In this document: positions 46,401 through 58,289 of the stretch, one piece after another
Position numbering within the stretch: position 1 is the stretch's first letter
How the letters are laid out: each line of letters starts with the position of its first letter
DNA from: Acanthosoma haemorrhoidale
Lineage: Eukaryota > Arthropoda > Insecta > Hemiptera > Acanthosomatidae
Assembly (NCBI GenBank): GCA_930367205.1
Contig: OV884009.1
Coordinates: forward strand, 35,287,841-35,351,840
Length of the DNA: 64,000 nt
Direction: 5' to 3'
Position numbers and translations under genes: made by a program
Notes under the pieces: generated by a model
Seen by the model: the letters and a program-made list of their open reading frames with translations, nothing else
Databases searched by the model: none
Told to the model about the DNA's origin: nothing

Positions 46401-48304
46401 TTAAGTATCCAAACAACGGCGTTGATGACGTGAAGATTTCATACAGAAACAAACCCTCAAAACAAGCAAATAAACCCTAATGGTCAGATCAGTGCAGCAC
46501 TATATGCATAAGAAGGATCAGGACAACATTATGGTTCGTAACAGGGGAGACATATTATTGCAACGGAAGAGTAGTTTTGAAAGATTTTGTCATTCCTGTC
46601 TCTGAATGCATAAGTAAACCTATGAAAAATAGAAATATTCCAGAAGTTTTCCAAGGAGTTCCAGGAATATTTATTACTCCATTTATATGTGATCTTGCTA
46701 CGTTGAGCTAACTGTGAGGATTCCGGTTTCCGGTCTGGTATTTGATTCCAAAAACAATTTTTTCCGAATAAAACGGTTAAATAGATTGGGATAAAATAAC
46801 AGCTGTGAACATAATTATTAACATTATATTTTGGATGCAGTTAGTTGTAGGTTTTTTTTAACCACTTGTTGTACATGAGTGGGAATTTTAGTTTTAAGCA
46901 TTAATTGTATTGTGGCGATATAGTGAAATATTGTTTATTTTATTACCAAGAACCCCAAATGTACTTTGGATCCTTAAGACGCAGTAGGGCTTAATATAGC
47001 TTCGGGATCATGAGTCCATAGAGCTCATCTCGAAACACTCCTTAGCTTCGCAGCCCTGTTCTTGAACCACCTCGTCAATAAGGTGATATATATTTCAGTC
47101 TATTATATAAATTGCATATACTCTCATTAGTATGAGTTATAAATTGATCATTTGTTTGTTTCAAGTAATATAATTTTGTATCTGGAATCATTCTTAATTT
47201 TTACAATTCCAAACTTTTGAAAAACTAGCTTCCACTGCGTTTTCATTAGAACATCACAGAATTTTAGTTTTAGGTCTAAGGCGTTCTGGCGTCTGACACA
47301 TATATGTGAGGAGCAACATTAGTGTAATTCGGCTTCGTAGAGTAGTTCCGCCTAATTTAGCCCTGAATTTATGCTAATATAAACATCAGCCTGTTCTTGA
47401 TGTTTTAATAGGCTTGAAACCCCGTGTTCATCAATGTTTTATGGTGGTGAAAAAATAAAAATATAAGTATGATCTCAAGTCAAGTACTATTAAAATTTTA
47501 CATTCAGACTTAGCTCTAACGTGTTAAGCGCTTAATTCATATTCAGCGTTGAAAGGAGACCTCTGAATGTATTAAAAATAAGAGGTCGGTTGCAGTAGGA
47601 GCATCAGTATTTATGGCTAAATGGAATGAAAGTGCTTTCTGCCGGAGTACCGGCGTTAAAGGATTACTAAAGCCTCATGATACATCGCTTTGCGAATACC
47701 AAGTACTCTAGGGACTTTTAGAGGCTCTCGAGAATATTGTACAAGTTTCCTTTGCGACACTGTTGAGCAGTTCAACAGGGGAGTTTTTGTTACTGTTACA
47801 ACAATAATTTGTATTATAACGCTGGGGTTAAAAGGACATATAGGCCTAGATGTCGGATAAATTAACCTTTTTCCTTCCCCCTTCGTTAGCCTATGTATTG
47901 TTTTCTATTTTAATTTCTCAAGCCATGGCCCGTAAAAGAATTCGTACAGAATAGTGAAATCGATCTGAATTTTTTTTTGCTAGTAATCCGTTTTTACACC
48001 CAGGGCTAACCCAGGTTCCAACGACGTGTCGATTGGTGACCCTTGAGATGCTCTAAATCAGTACTTCCGGATTTGTGGTTGGTCGAATTCCAACCGGGCC
48101 CAAGGCGCGTGGTTCGCAAAGTCTCAAGTGGCCTTCTTCCCGCCAACACGCCATTGCCAGACGACCCTTCTTCAGTTTCATTTGTTTACAAAAGAATGAA
48201 GTTTATGAATCGGTAATTAAATTATTTAACAAGTCTTCATATAATTCTTAGTACCGGGCCATAATCATCTGGCAGAAGAATTTCTGGTTAAATAAAAAAA
48301 AAAA
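43491..48304. other. Long unassigned interval, no gene recognised
   Basis: Frames of 60-90 codons occur on both strands (for example 44078-44350 minus, 45698-45907 plus overlapping 45705-45947 minus), with no known domain. A C-run lies at 44524-44533. AT-rich composition dominates, with mixed blocks at 45700-46090 and 46230-46480. A TG/TA-rich tract (44640-44680) is simple sequence. Confidence 0.3.
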
Positions 48305-48765
48305 CATTATTCTCGAACTCATCCCTTCCAAGTTCATGAAATTCCATAGAAACCAATCCAACCACCCTAATCCCCTAGCACAGTCATTGCACTGCACCAC
48401 TCATCCCTATAATCCTCCTCAAAAGCTAAAGTGGCAGTGGCCTCGTGACCTGCTATAAATGCGTGGGAGTCCTAGCAATGGCCGGTTTCTCCAATCATGT
48501 CCTGAGCGTATTCTTTGCCAGCCTCCACTGGCTCGTATCCGGTGATGCGGCTGACTTAGGAGCGTGTGGGGCTTCCCAAGGCACCGCTTCCTCTGTCACA
48601 CGCGAGGGAGGTGACAACCTTGTGGATTTGGGAGGTCTCTGGGATGTTTGTAAATACTGTATGAATGAGCGAGTGAATAAAAATTGTAAATATGGTATGA
48701 AACCATTTATCACAATTACTTATTGCCGAATGAGACAGATTGTTATTTTGTCATAATAAAGTAGT
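48305..48765 (+). mobile_element. 5'-truncated Jockey family A 3' end
   Basis: It starts at CTCGAACTCATCCCTTCCAA (last codons of ORF2) and continues with HPYNPPQ-like sequence. The 3'UTR cassette (CATGTCCTGAGCGTATTC near 48497) is followed by ACGCGAGGGAGGTGACAACC and the terminal GAATGAGCGAGTGAATAAAA, then AAATATGGTATGA and GAGACAGATTGTTATTTTGT. The cassette is slightly diverged. Frames on both strands here (48445-48756 plus, 48495-48713 minus) are shadows of the UTR. Confidence 0.85.
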
Positions 48766-50270
48766 TTTATCATATCATATCACAAAACCATTACTATTAT
48801 TTAAGAAATTTAAGTAATTAAATAAAAGAAATGAGCATGAGTAGTTTTAGTTCGCCTTGGTGTGCAGATTGAGTGGAGAAGTTGTCTGACAGACACTCAA
48901 GTCTTTAAAGTCGGAAGCATTTACCGACATTTCGGGGAAAAGGACGAGCCATTTTCCATCAGTTTCCGCAACGGTGTGCTGAGGTTATATCTAAAATACG
49001 AGCATCGTATGTATGTGAAACTATCATTGTCGTGTGATAGTTTTCAATATGTGAGAAAATAGTTCCAGCAAGATTTTATATTGTAATTTATTCTGATAAA
49101 CTTTTTATTAAGATTTTAGGTTTCAACTTCTATGGTTTTTGATTTATTAAGTATAAGTATAGATAATATATAGTTGGCGTAAATATTGTTTAAAAGTTTT
49201 TTTTTTGTTAACTATTTTTACGACAAGATAGACCTTCTTTGTTGTTTATACTTTTAATCCCTGTTTTTAAGAATTTTATTTCATTAACTAGTAATTGAAC
49301 TTTTCACGTATCCTTCTAGTTTTTTTTTTTGGATAGTCCATAGCCTTTTTTTAGCAATGCGATTGCTTTCTAAAGTAGTTTGATTGATTTCGTCTTCAAT
49401 TTTATTTTTTATGTTCAGAATACTGAAGTCTGCGATATTAATCATAAAAGTAGTGTTATATAATACATACTATAGTATATAATAATAATAGTATACTATA
49501 TCAACTCAACGCTTTAGCTGGAGTGACTAATTAAACATATAAACTTTTTACCTTGAACAAGATAATACAAGTAACGGATATTTAATGGGTTTTTTTTATT
49601 TTTTGAGGCACTTGTATTTGACAGAAGTTAGTGGATCTAGAAACGAAAAGAGTAACTTTCTCCAATGACATGCAAGAAATTAGTCTAAAGTTGAAACATG
49701 TCTAGTAGCACCAGCTATGTCTAGTCTGCACGCGACATATCACTGAGAAAATACATTTTTCCCCCGATCCTTTCACCAAGAGTGTCATAAAAGTTTCAAG
49801 AACGACCTGGTTAATTATACTCGTTATGCGGTTGATTTTTCTTATTACTACAAAATTCTTCTATATACAAGTTTATCTAGCAAATGCTAAGTTAAAGTTT
49901 CTTTTGAGACAGTTTAAATATCACATTCAATATTGGCAATAGAGGCGAAATTGGCTGGTATTGTGATACAACAAGATCATATCAATAGATGGATAAATTA
50001 AATTGCAGTTTTCCTGGATTAGAGGCCCCCAATAATTTCGATTAATAAATAATTCCTGAAAACTGCCCGCCAATTTATTCCAGTTTATTTTTTATGAGGT
50101 GGCCGGGCCTGGGCTCACTCAGCTTCATGAGGGAAATCGGCTCGCTACTCTAATCCAGACTAGCACTGACTAGGCTTATCTCTCCGGTGGTATTGAGCCA
50201 TGGATTATTTTTAAATGTAATGCTAGATTTTACATAATATATGTTAGGCTACCACCATAACCTCTTGCAA
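48766..50270. other. AT-rich interval, no gene seen
   Basis: Includes a palindromic tract near 49465-49500 (ATAGTATATAATAATAATAG followed by its near complement) and T-runs. Nothing was recognised. Confidence 0.3.
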
Positions 50271-50341
50271 CCTCTGTGGGAAAACCGCTGTTCTTCTGTG
50301 TGATAACAAGTGTTGGTCCAATGGCGATATATTACTTGTAT
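50271..50341 (+). repeat. Inverted repeat arm 1 (arm 2 at 51064-51133)
   Basis: CCTCTGTGGGAAAACCGCTG, TTCTTCTGTGTGAT and AATGGCGATATATTACTTGT match the complement of 51064-51133 at about 90%. Confidence 0.8.
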
Positions 50342-50859
50342 AATTTAATTGTGTGCAATATAGGAAAATTACGTGCAATTCGATTCTTTGTTCAAGTAAT
50401 AATATTATATCTATGAATATTTATTTTTATATATTCACTACTGTTTTGTAATAAGTATGTAGTTTCTTTGCTCGGAATAAAACTGCTTCAGAAAGCTTAA
50501 CTAAGCCATCTTAGATGTGTATATATATATTTGCCGCGCTGCTTCTACTGACCACCACTACATGGAGCTATCAGCAATATTCTAAAAAGTGAGAGGATAG
50601 AGAAAGGTTACATTAAGTAACTAAAGTTGTAATTAGAGTGAAAATAGAGAAGTGATAATTATAAACTGTAATTGTCGTTTCTTTGTTTACAGGTAACATT
50701 GTGTAAATAATTGTTATAATATAAAATATAGTGAATAAAATTGCTTACTTTGTTTATACATATACATATATTGAATCACATAGACCTCACTCCAATTTGT
50801 TTCCACGTTCTTACTTACTACAGAATTCCTATTAAAAGATGTAAAAGTCCCCAGAACTG

Positions 50860-51430
50860 TAGACAACGCTCACTTCTACATTAAAAACTCATCCTTTCAT
50901 AGTGACCTCCGTGTGTCAACTGTCCTTGACCATGATTCTCCAAAATTCAACTAAAACGAAGCCTCTCTTCCGAATCTTCTTGTCAACTCCTTATCCAGTA
51001 ACGCTACCCTCACGATCCTCCTCGTCACTTTAAACGGCACTTTATTCTACACTCACTTTACTATACAAGTGATATATCGCCATTGAACAAACACTTGATA
51101 TCACATAGAAGAACAGCGGTTTTCCCACAGAGGTTTTACGTCACTTTACTGATCTATTTCAGATAGGAAAGTGTTGGATCCTGTCACTGGGCACCATCCT
51201 CACTCATGTCCTGAGCGTATTGGGATGCTCTCTAGCCCTCTCTCTGGTCTTCGCCTCATGTCAAAACGGTCGACGAAATTCTTTCAGCTTTGCCGGGAGC
51301 TTGCTAGTTGATATTCTGGGCAAAATATGTATGTACATATTGTATGTGAATTGTACATAAGAATGAACAAATTCTGAATGCTGCACAAGCCAATTTTAAT
51401 TTTATCAAAGATCTTTATAAAGAAATAAAA
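50860..51430 (+). pseudogene. Jockey-clade ORF2 C-terminus and 3'UTR relic (family B), carrying a foreign insert
   Basis: The frame reads SPRTVDNAHFYIKNSSFHSD, then LRVSTVLDHDSPKFN, LPNLLVNSLSSNAT and, after a shift, PPRHFKRHFIL. This is the Jockey C-terminus in the order LRTIVNAPxYV...LHNDL, with HPNPL and PPR near the end. At 51064-51133 about 70 bp are the complement of 50271-50341, then UTR sequence resumes: ACTCATGTCCTGAGCGTATT (about 51202), AGCCCTCTCTCTGGTCTTCG and the terminal ATGTATGTACATATTGTATG. The UTR matches the minus-strand relic at 28130-28210. It is inactive. Confidence 0.72.
51064..51133 (-). repeat. Inverted repeat arm 2 (arm 1 at 50271-50341)
   Basis: This is the reverse complement of arm 1 at about 90% identity. 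The loop between the arms is about 720 bp and contains most of the relic's coding part. Confidence 0.8.
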
Positions 51431-52599
51431 CGAACCAAGCACAACGGTCACTCGATTGTTATAAACACTGACTGTGATGAATTTGATACAGTTCTAAATT
51501 AACATAAATGTCCCCATCGAGATATCACTGAAGGATTTTAATTTGTTTTTAAGATTTTATAACGTTCGGATGGCTATGAATCCCTAAGTCTCTTATAAAT
51601 CAACTTAAACGTACTTAGGCCGTATTAAATTATAAATCTTTGAGGAAACTGCCCATTTCTGGCAGCCGCCAAGGTAGGTTTCATAACCTCCCCCCCCCTA
51701 TTCCAAAGTGTGCAAAAAGTTCTCAAATTTTATATGTAATGCCCTTCAACAAACTTCAATATCTTCCACCTTTAGAACCCTTAACGGATAAAAGTTTCAT
51801 CAAAAGTATTTTGAAATATCTTTCTTAACTTATTTTTTTTTTAAAGGGATTCTTTATGCCCTCATTTAGAACGTCTAGAAATTTCACGTAAAAATGTAGA
51901 TTACTAAAATTTACTAACATTTTTTTTCCCTTAAAAATATTACTCTCCTTTCTAGATGATTGAAAACATCATATAAAGTGTAATTCTTTACACAATTACA
52001 CTGTTACAACAGTTTTATAACAGTCGAAAAGAAATTTTTAATGATTTTCCATAATTAAAATCCATTAAAAAGCCAGCAAGTGTCACATATTACTAATCAG
52101 TAATTATCTTTAATTTCATATCATACTCAAAATTACAGAAACATATTAATTTTTTTAATACCAAGTAATATATATATATATCAAATGGGATCTCTATGTG
52201 AAATTATTTTCTATTACAACAAATTATACAGTCCAAATTCGATTGTAGAAAATACTGTATTGGGTACTTTGAGTACGAAACTACTTTTTATTTTAATTTT
52301 TTTTTTTGTGTATTTGATTTAGATTTTGTGTGTAATTAAACACTATTATACATTATTGTATATAGTTTATATGATATATTATTTCATACAAGATTTGTAT
52401 GAAATGACATCAGTATATTTTTGTATTGAAATTATAGATATTTTAAAAGCTGTTAGCAGACGGTTCGGATAACTGTTAAAAACTGGTCAACATGAAATCC
52501 AGCATCAAATTAAAAACCAAAATATTCAAATATTTAATATTTAAGCCACGCTAAAACCAATCTGGACTTAAGGGCTTTACTTATAGGGATCGGCATAAC
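51431..52599. other. AT-rich interval, no gene seen
   Basis: Homopolymer-rich, with a short (TA)n near 52168-52182. Nothing was recognised. Confidence 0.3.
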
Positions 52600-52890
52600 C
52601 CTCAAAGATCAAGTAAATCAAATCCTTCCAATCTAAAGTACTAAGAACATTAGTAAATGCGTCATTTGATGTCGCAAAGAGAATCCTCCACAATGACTTC
52701 AAAATTCTTAAATTTCCATTAGAAATTATTATACATTAGAAATACCCAAAATCTATGTGTACATTGTATAGTAGTATGAATGATACAGTAAATTCATATT
52801 AGTAAATAAGGTATGAATGAGATCATTTATCACTGTTATTATTACCCTTCTAAGGGAGATTGTTATCTCCTTCAAATAAAGATGTATAAT
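52600..52890 (+). pseudogene. Strongly decayed Jockey ORF2 end and tail
   Basis: CAAATCCTTCCAATCTAAAG, ACTAAGAACATTAGTAAATG and CACAATGACTTCAAAATTCT parallel the family A ORF2 end (QSFQSKVLRTIVNA...LHNDL). Further on, GTATGAATGAGATCATTTAT, ATTATTACCCTTCTAAGGGA and GATTGTTATCTCCTTCAAAT parallel the family 3' end. Many stops are present. It is very old. Confidence 0.6.
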
Positions 52891-53240
52891 ATGTCAGTAA
52901 TATTCAATCGAATAATAACATCAACAGTTAAACATTTTTTTCACATGGCTACAAAATTAGAGGCTTTAGGAAAAGTAATCCCTTTTTGTATATAGCACGC
53001 AGAATTACATTTCCGAGTTAATTCCATGTTCATCCGTTAGCTGAGGCCGTCATTTGGAGCATGGCTAAAGAGTAAAAAAACAACACAATGCGTTGATCTC
53101 CAAAAGAGCACAGAAAAGGCCCTGTGTAAAAATCCTTCAAGATCAAAGGGGGCCAGTTTCATTGAGGCTAATTGAAAACGGAGCTAAATGTACTAGCACG
53201 GTCCTGCAAGTGTGAAGATTAGTGCCTAAACGTTCTATGT

Positions 53241-53244
<4 letters not shown>
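52891..53244. other. Unassigned interval
   Basis: Mixed-composition DNA without recognisable features. Confidence 0.3.

Positions 53245-53286
<42 letters not shown>
53245..53286 (+). repeat. (AG)21 microsatellite
   Basis: An uninterrupted run of 21 AG units, likely polymorphic in length. Confidence 0.97.
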
Positions 53287-53290
<4 letters not shown>

Positions 53291-54569
53291 AAAAGTATGT
53301 AAAGGTGAAAAAATTAATTGAAGGAAAGAGTAGCTGGCTGAGTTTTCTTTTGAGGGGTAAGACTACTGGAAACATTCCCCCACCCTCTCGGTCCGTGTGT
53401 TCCTCCGTTGGAACTTTTTGATCCTTTCACCTCCTGTTTTGGTTTCCTTTCCTCAGGCGTCTCACCAACACAACACGGCCATTTCAAAGCTATCTTCTAC
53501 TCGTCCACCTTACAAAAGCTGTTTTCAATTTATTTTTTTTGTACATGAAAGGGTCCGTTCCTCTTCCCCCGGAAGACTCACTGTTATGTTAAAAAAACTT
53601 AATCAGTGTTAAAAATATACTTATCTAATGTACTATCATCGCCAAGTTTAAGGGGAAGCCTTTCATCCTGTATGTATGCTTGTATGTTCTACAATACCAC
53701 TTAAACGGATTCAATCGATCTCAAATTACAAATGTATATTCCAGAAATTTTTGAAATACGAACAAACTAACCAATAATTTTGTATCTCAAGTCACAGCTT
53801 CGAAGCTGTATTATATTAAAATGTATTGCTGAAATATTAAAATCCTTAACTGTTCCCTGACGAAATCATTCTCCGTTTGTTAACAGCAACAAACAGAATA
53901 ATAAGTGTCTGGAAACGTACGAGGTAATCCATCTGTCTGTACCATAAAAATCATTCAAACGGTCTAATAAGGTATATTTGGTAATGCCTTGTATGTTGAC
54001 TAAAATTCAAAACTGAGACAGATAATAAAATATTTATTTAAATAGTCGTCGTGCTTGGCCAACGAGGATCCGTTTCTCTCTGACCTGTATTTCTCAAGTC
54101 AGAGTTCAGATGCTATTTTAGATGTTTCGTCATTATAAATTTATGCTCAGTTCTGAAACTAGCACAGAGTTTATTCATGCCAGCTTAGGCATGACAGAGG
54201 GGCAGACTCGACAGGAACTTAACACAACTACTTAAAAACATGATAAAAGATCATTTAAATTGTATTCGAAACTTTTTCACAGCAATAAAAAGTTATATGA
54301 TACATCACACTCGACCTGATATTTTATTTTTGTCCCTGTATTTCTAAATCTCTAACACTGAATTCTTCGAATTTCCATTCGAAGTTTATTTCCAAATTTA
54401 ACTATTTTTAATTGGCATGTTTGTCCAATTTTAGTATATCGATGAGATAAAGCGTTTGTGGTCGCTTGGGTATCGCTTCAACCCTTTTTGTTATAGGCGT
54501 CAAACATTTTTGGTAATAAATAATGACAACAGTTAGATACAATAAAATCAAAACAGAAATGATGTGTAT
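53287..54569. other. Unassigned interval, no gene seen
   Basis: AT-rich, with only short chance frames (53397-53612). Nothing was recognised. Confidence 0.3.
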
Positions 54570-55697
54570 TGTCGGGTCGTCACGAGGGAGGGGGCTAGTT
54601 ACCCTAGCCCTAGTGACGGAGCGAGGGTTGAATAGGCCTGGATGATTGCTTCATGACGGGTCTTACTACTGAGCTATCTGACTCAACATCTGATAGTCAT
54701 GTGCCCCAACAGAGCACTATGTTCAGGAGAAGAGGAACAGGGTAGGTGTTATAGGTAGTTTATGTGGTATTGGAATGACCATGAATCGGTATCTAAGGGT
54801 AGGCGAAAACCGTCCGGATCCCAAAGGCCAGTGTGGACCGGAGAGAGGCTGACTGGATCGCTGGAGGAGACGTTACTAGGTAAAGTTTGTAGGGCCCCAG
54901 GAGACCGTAGTCCGCAAGGAAGAGATCTCTTCCAAGGAGGTGCTAGTTTTAGCGAGACGAAAAGGTGTGGGGTCTGACAACGCCGGACTAAAACATGGTG
55001 ATGCTAGGATAGAAGTGTAAAGGTTTTCATAAATGAGGTAAGATCTTGAAACATCAGTGCAGCTGCAAATACTAGTCCAGAGGCGAGCCGTAGCTTGAAT
55101 GAATAGATGTTTGTTTTTTTTTGTTTTTTCCAAAACCCCTTTATTGATCAAAGTTTTACGATTTACAAATTCTCGATTTACAGTTTTCTCCTCTAACTGC
55201 ATATCTGCGTATACATTCGAAGGAGGGTAGAATTACAATAACAATTTTCTATTTGAAGTTAAAATTACAAATCACTGGGTACAGGACTAGGTGATGGGGC
55301 TCATCTTCAGATTACAATGTGGGAACTACAAACTAAAACCTAAAGGACCTAAGACTAATCTAAGACTAACCATCTATTCATGCGAGCGTCACCCTGAACG
55401 CCATGAATAGATGGATAAAACTAGGGGGTATATATAGCAGAAAGCAGCCAATGGGCTGGGGTCTTATTGCCAATAGAGGCTGGACGGTTTTAGAACAGGG
55501 CCTATCTACTCTATGTGCTGGCAAGCCTGGAAGGGCCTGACCTGGGTTATTGTTTACAATATTTACACTGATATGACTTGTGGTTTGGTAATATTATTTA
55601 TATTTGTTTAAATTAACTTATAACATATTATAACCAATTTACAATAGATACAATAGAGTATAGGGTGATTTATCTTATATAGTAAGCGGTCATTACG
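54570..55697 (+). mobile_element. Solo LTR with 5-bp target duplication, interrupted by a LINE tail
   Basis: The LTR starts TGTCGGGTCGTCACGAGG and ends GCGGTCATTACG (the other copy ends GCGGTCGCTACA). TGTAT is present immediately before (54565-54569) and after (55698-55702), an exact 5-bp target duplication. Family landmarks run in order: GAGCACTATGTTCAGGAGAA, GTATTGGAATGACCATGAAT, GTCCGGATCCCAAAGG, TTTTAGCGAGACG and GTGGGGTCTGACAACGCCGG. A TATA-like block, GGGTATATATAGC, is at 55426-55438. Without the nested insert (55110-55402 plus one duplication) it would be about 824 bp, close to the 870-bp copy at 61743. No internal retroelement region remains, so it arose by LTR-LTR recombination. Confidence 0.92.
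55110..55402 (-). mobile_element. LINE 3' tail nested in the solo LTR, with target duplication
   Basis: ATGAATAGATG is present at 55099-55109 and 55403-55413, an 11-bp target duplication. On the minus strand the insert ends AATAAAGGGGTTTTGGAAAA followed by an A-rich tail, so it is a 3' end of a non-LTR element. The middle carries GATGAGCCCCATCACCTAGT (complement of 55290-55315), a motif also at 42110 and near 58270. It is 293 bp and noncoding. The 5' junction contains an inverted copy of the target sequence (55371-55381; see findings). Confidence 0.88.
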
Positions 55698-58289
55698 TGT
55701 ATATATGTGCGGGTTTTACATACAATAAAATTTAGATTATGGATGAAGACATGTATTTGTAAAAGTCTTAGAAACAGCATAATATAATAATATACCAATT
55801 AAACAGTCTGTTTGTTAGTTATAAAATACGTTTTTGGATATAATTTGGGGGGGGGGGGTTCAAATAAGATTAATAAGTTTGTTTTCATTGTATCTAACTG
55901 TTGTCACTTATTATTACCAATGTTTAACCCATAAATTATGTTCTTGTTATCAGTACCTTTTGCAGACGTAGTATTTTGAAACGTTGTCCAGATTAACTTG
56001 ATGAAAGCATGACATGTTTTCTATATAAAGCAAAGCAAATCAACCAAGAAACGCTTCAACCCATTGATTATTGTTAATATTCAGGAATAGTTGAAAATTT
56101 AGTGAATGAAGTGTCGTAATTTAAACGAAGCAGACAGATAAATTCCACGTTTATAAATTTCTATCAAGGAGTTATGAATGAACCTTAGCTTAGAAAATTA
56201 CCAGGGAACCTAGTAAGTTTATTTATGGCAATGACCCGTATTCTGTTACTTAAGTGCTCTTACTTTAATGAATGTTCATCATCTCCCTGCTGGTTTGAAG
56301 GATCTAAGTACGGCCGGGCCTTTAACCGGAGTCGCTTCCGGCAGCGGGACCGACAAATCTGGCGCATTTCTTATCTCCGAAGACTGGCCCAACGCTTCTT
56401 CCTAATCCCAACAGTGCTTTAGCGGTCGGGTTAGGCGCAATGCTTCAGAACGATTAAAGTCTCAACAAACAATCCGGAGTTCCTTAGAGAGGCAAACGAA
56501 GGGCGTGTAGCTGTTGTATTAATAAGAAAACAAATATATTTTATAAAAATAGTCTATTACAATGGATTTATAGCACATTGTACCTTTTATTATTATCACT
56601 TTTTTATTTTTTTTTATCAAAAGAAATTTTGTATTTGGAATATTTACCAAAAATTATCCATCTTCCTCAGAACTTCAATGAAGATTAATTAAGAACTATT
56701 CCGACCTTATTCAGTAATTAAATCTATTTAAAAAAATGCAATTATTAAATAATTATTCAGAGAAGATACACGCAAAGACACTACGTTTCGATAGTGCTCC
56801 TTCTCTGCTTTTGCCCTTTGTTCATATGAGTATTTATGTAATTAACAAATATGATTTATTTTATATTCGACTTTTAAAGATAAGAATGCTCTTGAAGATT
56901 CTAGCCGACAACATTTGAAGATATCGATTCAGCATAACAGGCAAGGTGAACTCCCCAAAAGTGATAACTAGTGCATGCAGTAGGTAAGGGGGTTGAGGAG
57001 AAAACCAGAGGGGGTTGATGAGAGAGTGTAATTCCAACGATAAGCCGGCTAACCAGATATTGTTCAGCTAGTCCCAACAACTCAAGGTTGCCATTACCTT
57101 TAAGGACATCCTTTTTTTTTTTTTTTTTTTAAATTGCTTTTCCCTTCATTTTTCTTTTATTCACGCCGTTTCATTTACTCAGCTTCCTCCTCTCAGGATG
57201 CCCCCCCTCGATTACCCACGCAGGTAGAACAACAAAGCTTAACCTTATTGCGCTTTTTTTTTTTCTTCGTTTCATTTTGTACATCTTCTGCATGATAACA
57301 TCGCATTCGTGCATGTTTTCAAAGAAGATGGAATGAGTTCGCTTCGAAGCAGTTTTACATTAAGGGAAATGCCTCACATTGGTACATTGAAACCAGACAT
57401 TTTTTTTTTCCTCTTGAAAGTGTACCATTCAAAGTTTATATGTGCAGAAGTGAGTTCCTGATTACATTTCATTCGACATCTAGTATATGTTCGCCTTGTT
57501 AATGATACTGCATTACAGTCACAGAACTCAGTTCTATAAACTACAGAAACTGTAGTTATAAAGTGTTTCTACTAAGATTTCTTTTTTTTAAATACGTTTC
57601 TTAAAGAAGGATTTTTATATTTTTAGTTACGTGTTACACCGTCTAACAGTAAATTTCTTTTACTGTCGAAAATATAGAAACAAAATACAAAGGGAGAGAG
57701 AGTGAATGACATAGGTCTACGTCATGACATTGTTTACGTTTTACTAGTTAGGTCTATAATAACTTACAGCTCAACAAAATTATGTGCTACTAAGAAAAGC
57801 ACAAATAACGAATAGTGCCTGAAAATAATTAAACAATGCAGAATTACACCTGACAATGAAGAGCGCCTATCGAAAAACAGCGTGAACGGATATTAAAACT
57901 TTTCATGCTTTTGTATACATTATTGTTTCTACTAAATAAAAGGGACTTTTTAAAAATTTATGTACTGATTTTTGAATATAATGACTTTTTTTAAGATTGT
58001 AAAATTCATCTAATATTTTGAAAAGTAAACGGCTTTTAATTCTTTTTCAAAACTGATTAGTTTCTTGTTTTGTTTTTTCTTTCATATCCCCTTTAAATTT
58101 ACAGATAATTATATTTAATTATAGATCCGCAGGAGAATCTATTTACAAATTATTTTTGTATTTCCTGTAGCATCCCTACATTATATACAGGTTTTTTAAT
58201 TTATAAAAATTATACAATGAATAAACAAGTATAATGATATACATTATACGTGATTGGACTAAACTGACTAATAAAGGGGATGGGGCTCA
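55698..58289. other. Unassigned interval, no gene seen
   Basis: A G-run lies at about 55849-55858 and a T-run at 57113-57130. A GC-richer block at 56270-56480 is not recognised. Frames are short. Confidence 0.3.

Noticed and set aside
48000..48170. Possible tRNA-derived SINE with a GGTCGAATTCC B-box-like motif
   Set aside because: I could not find an A box at proper spacing, an A-rich tail or flanking duplications.
48445..48756. 103-codon frame over the Jockey 3' end
   Set aside because: It lies across the untranslated cassette of the element and is not conserved in the other copies.
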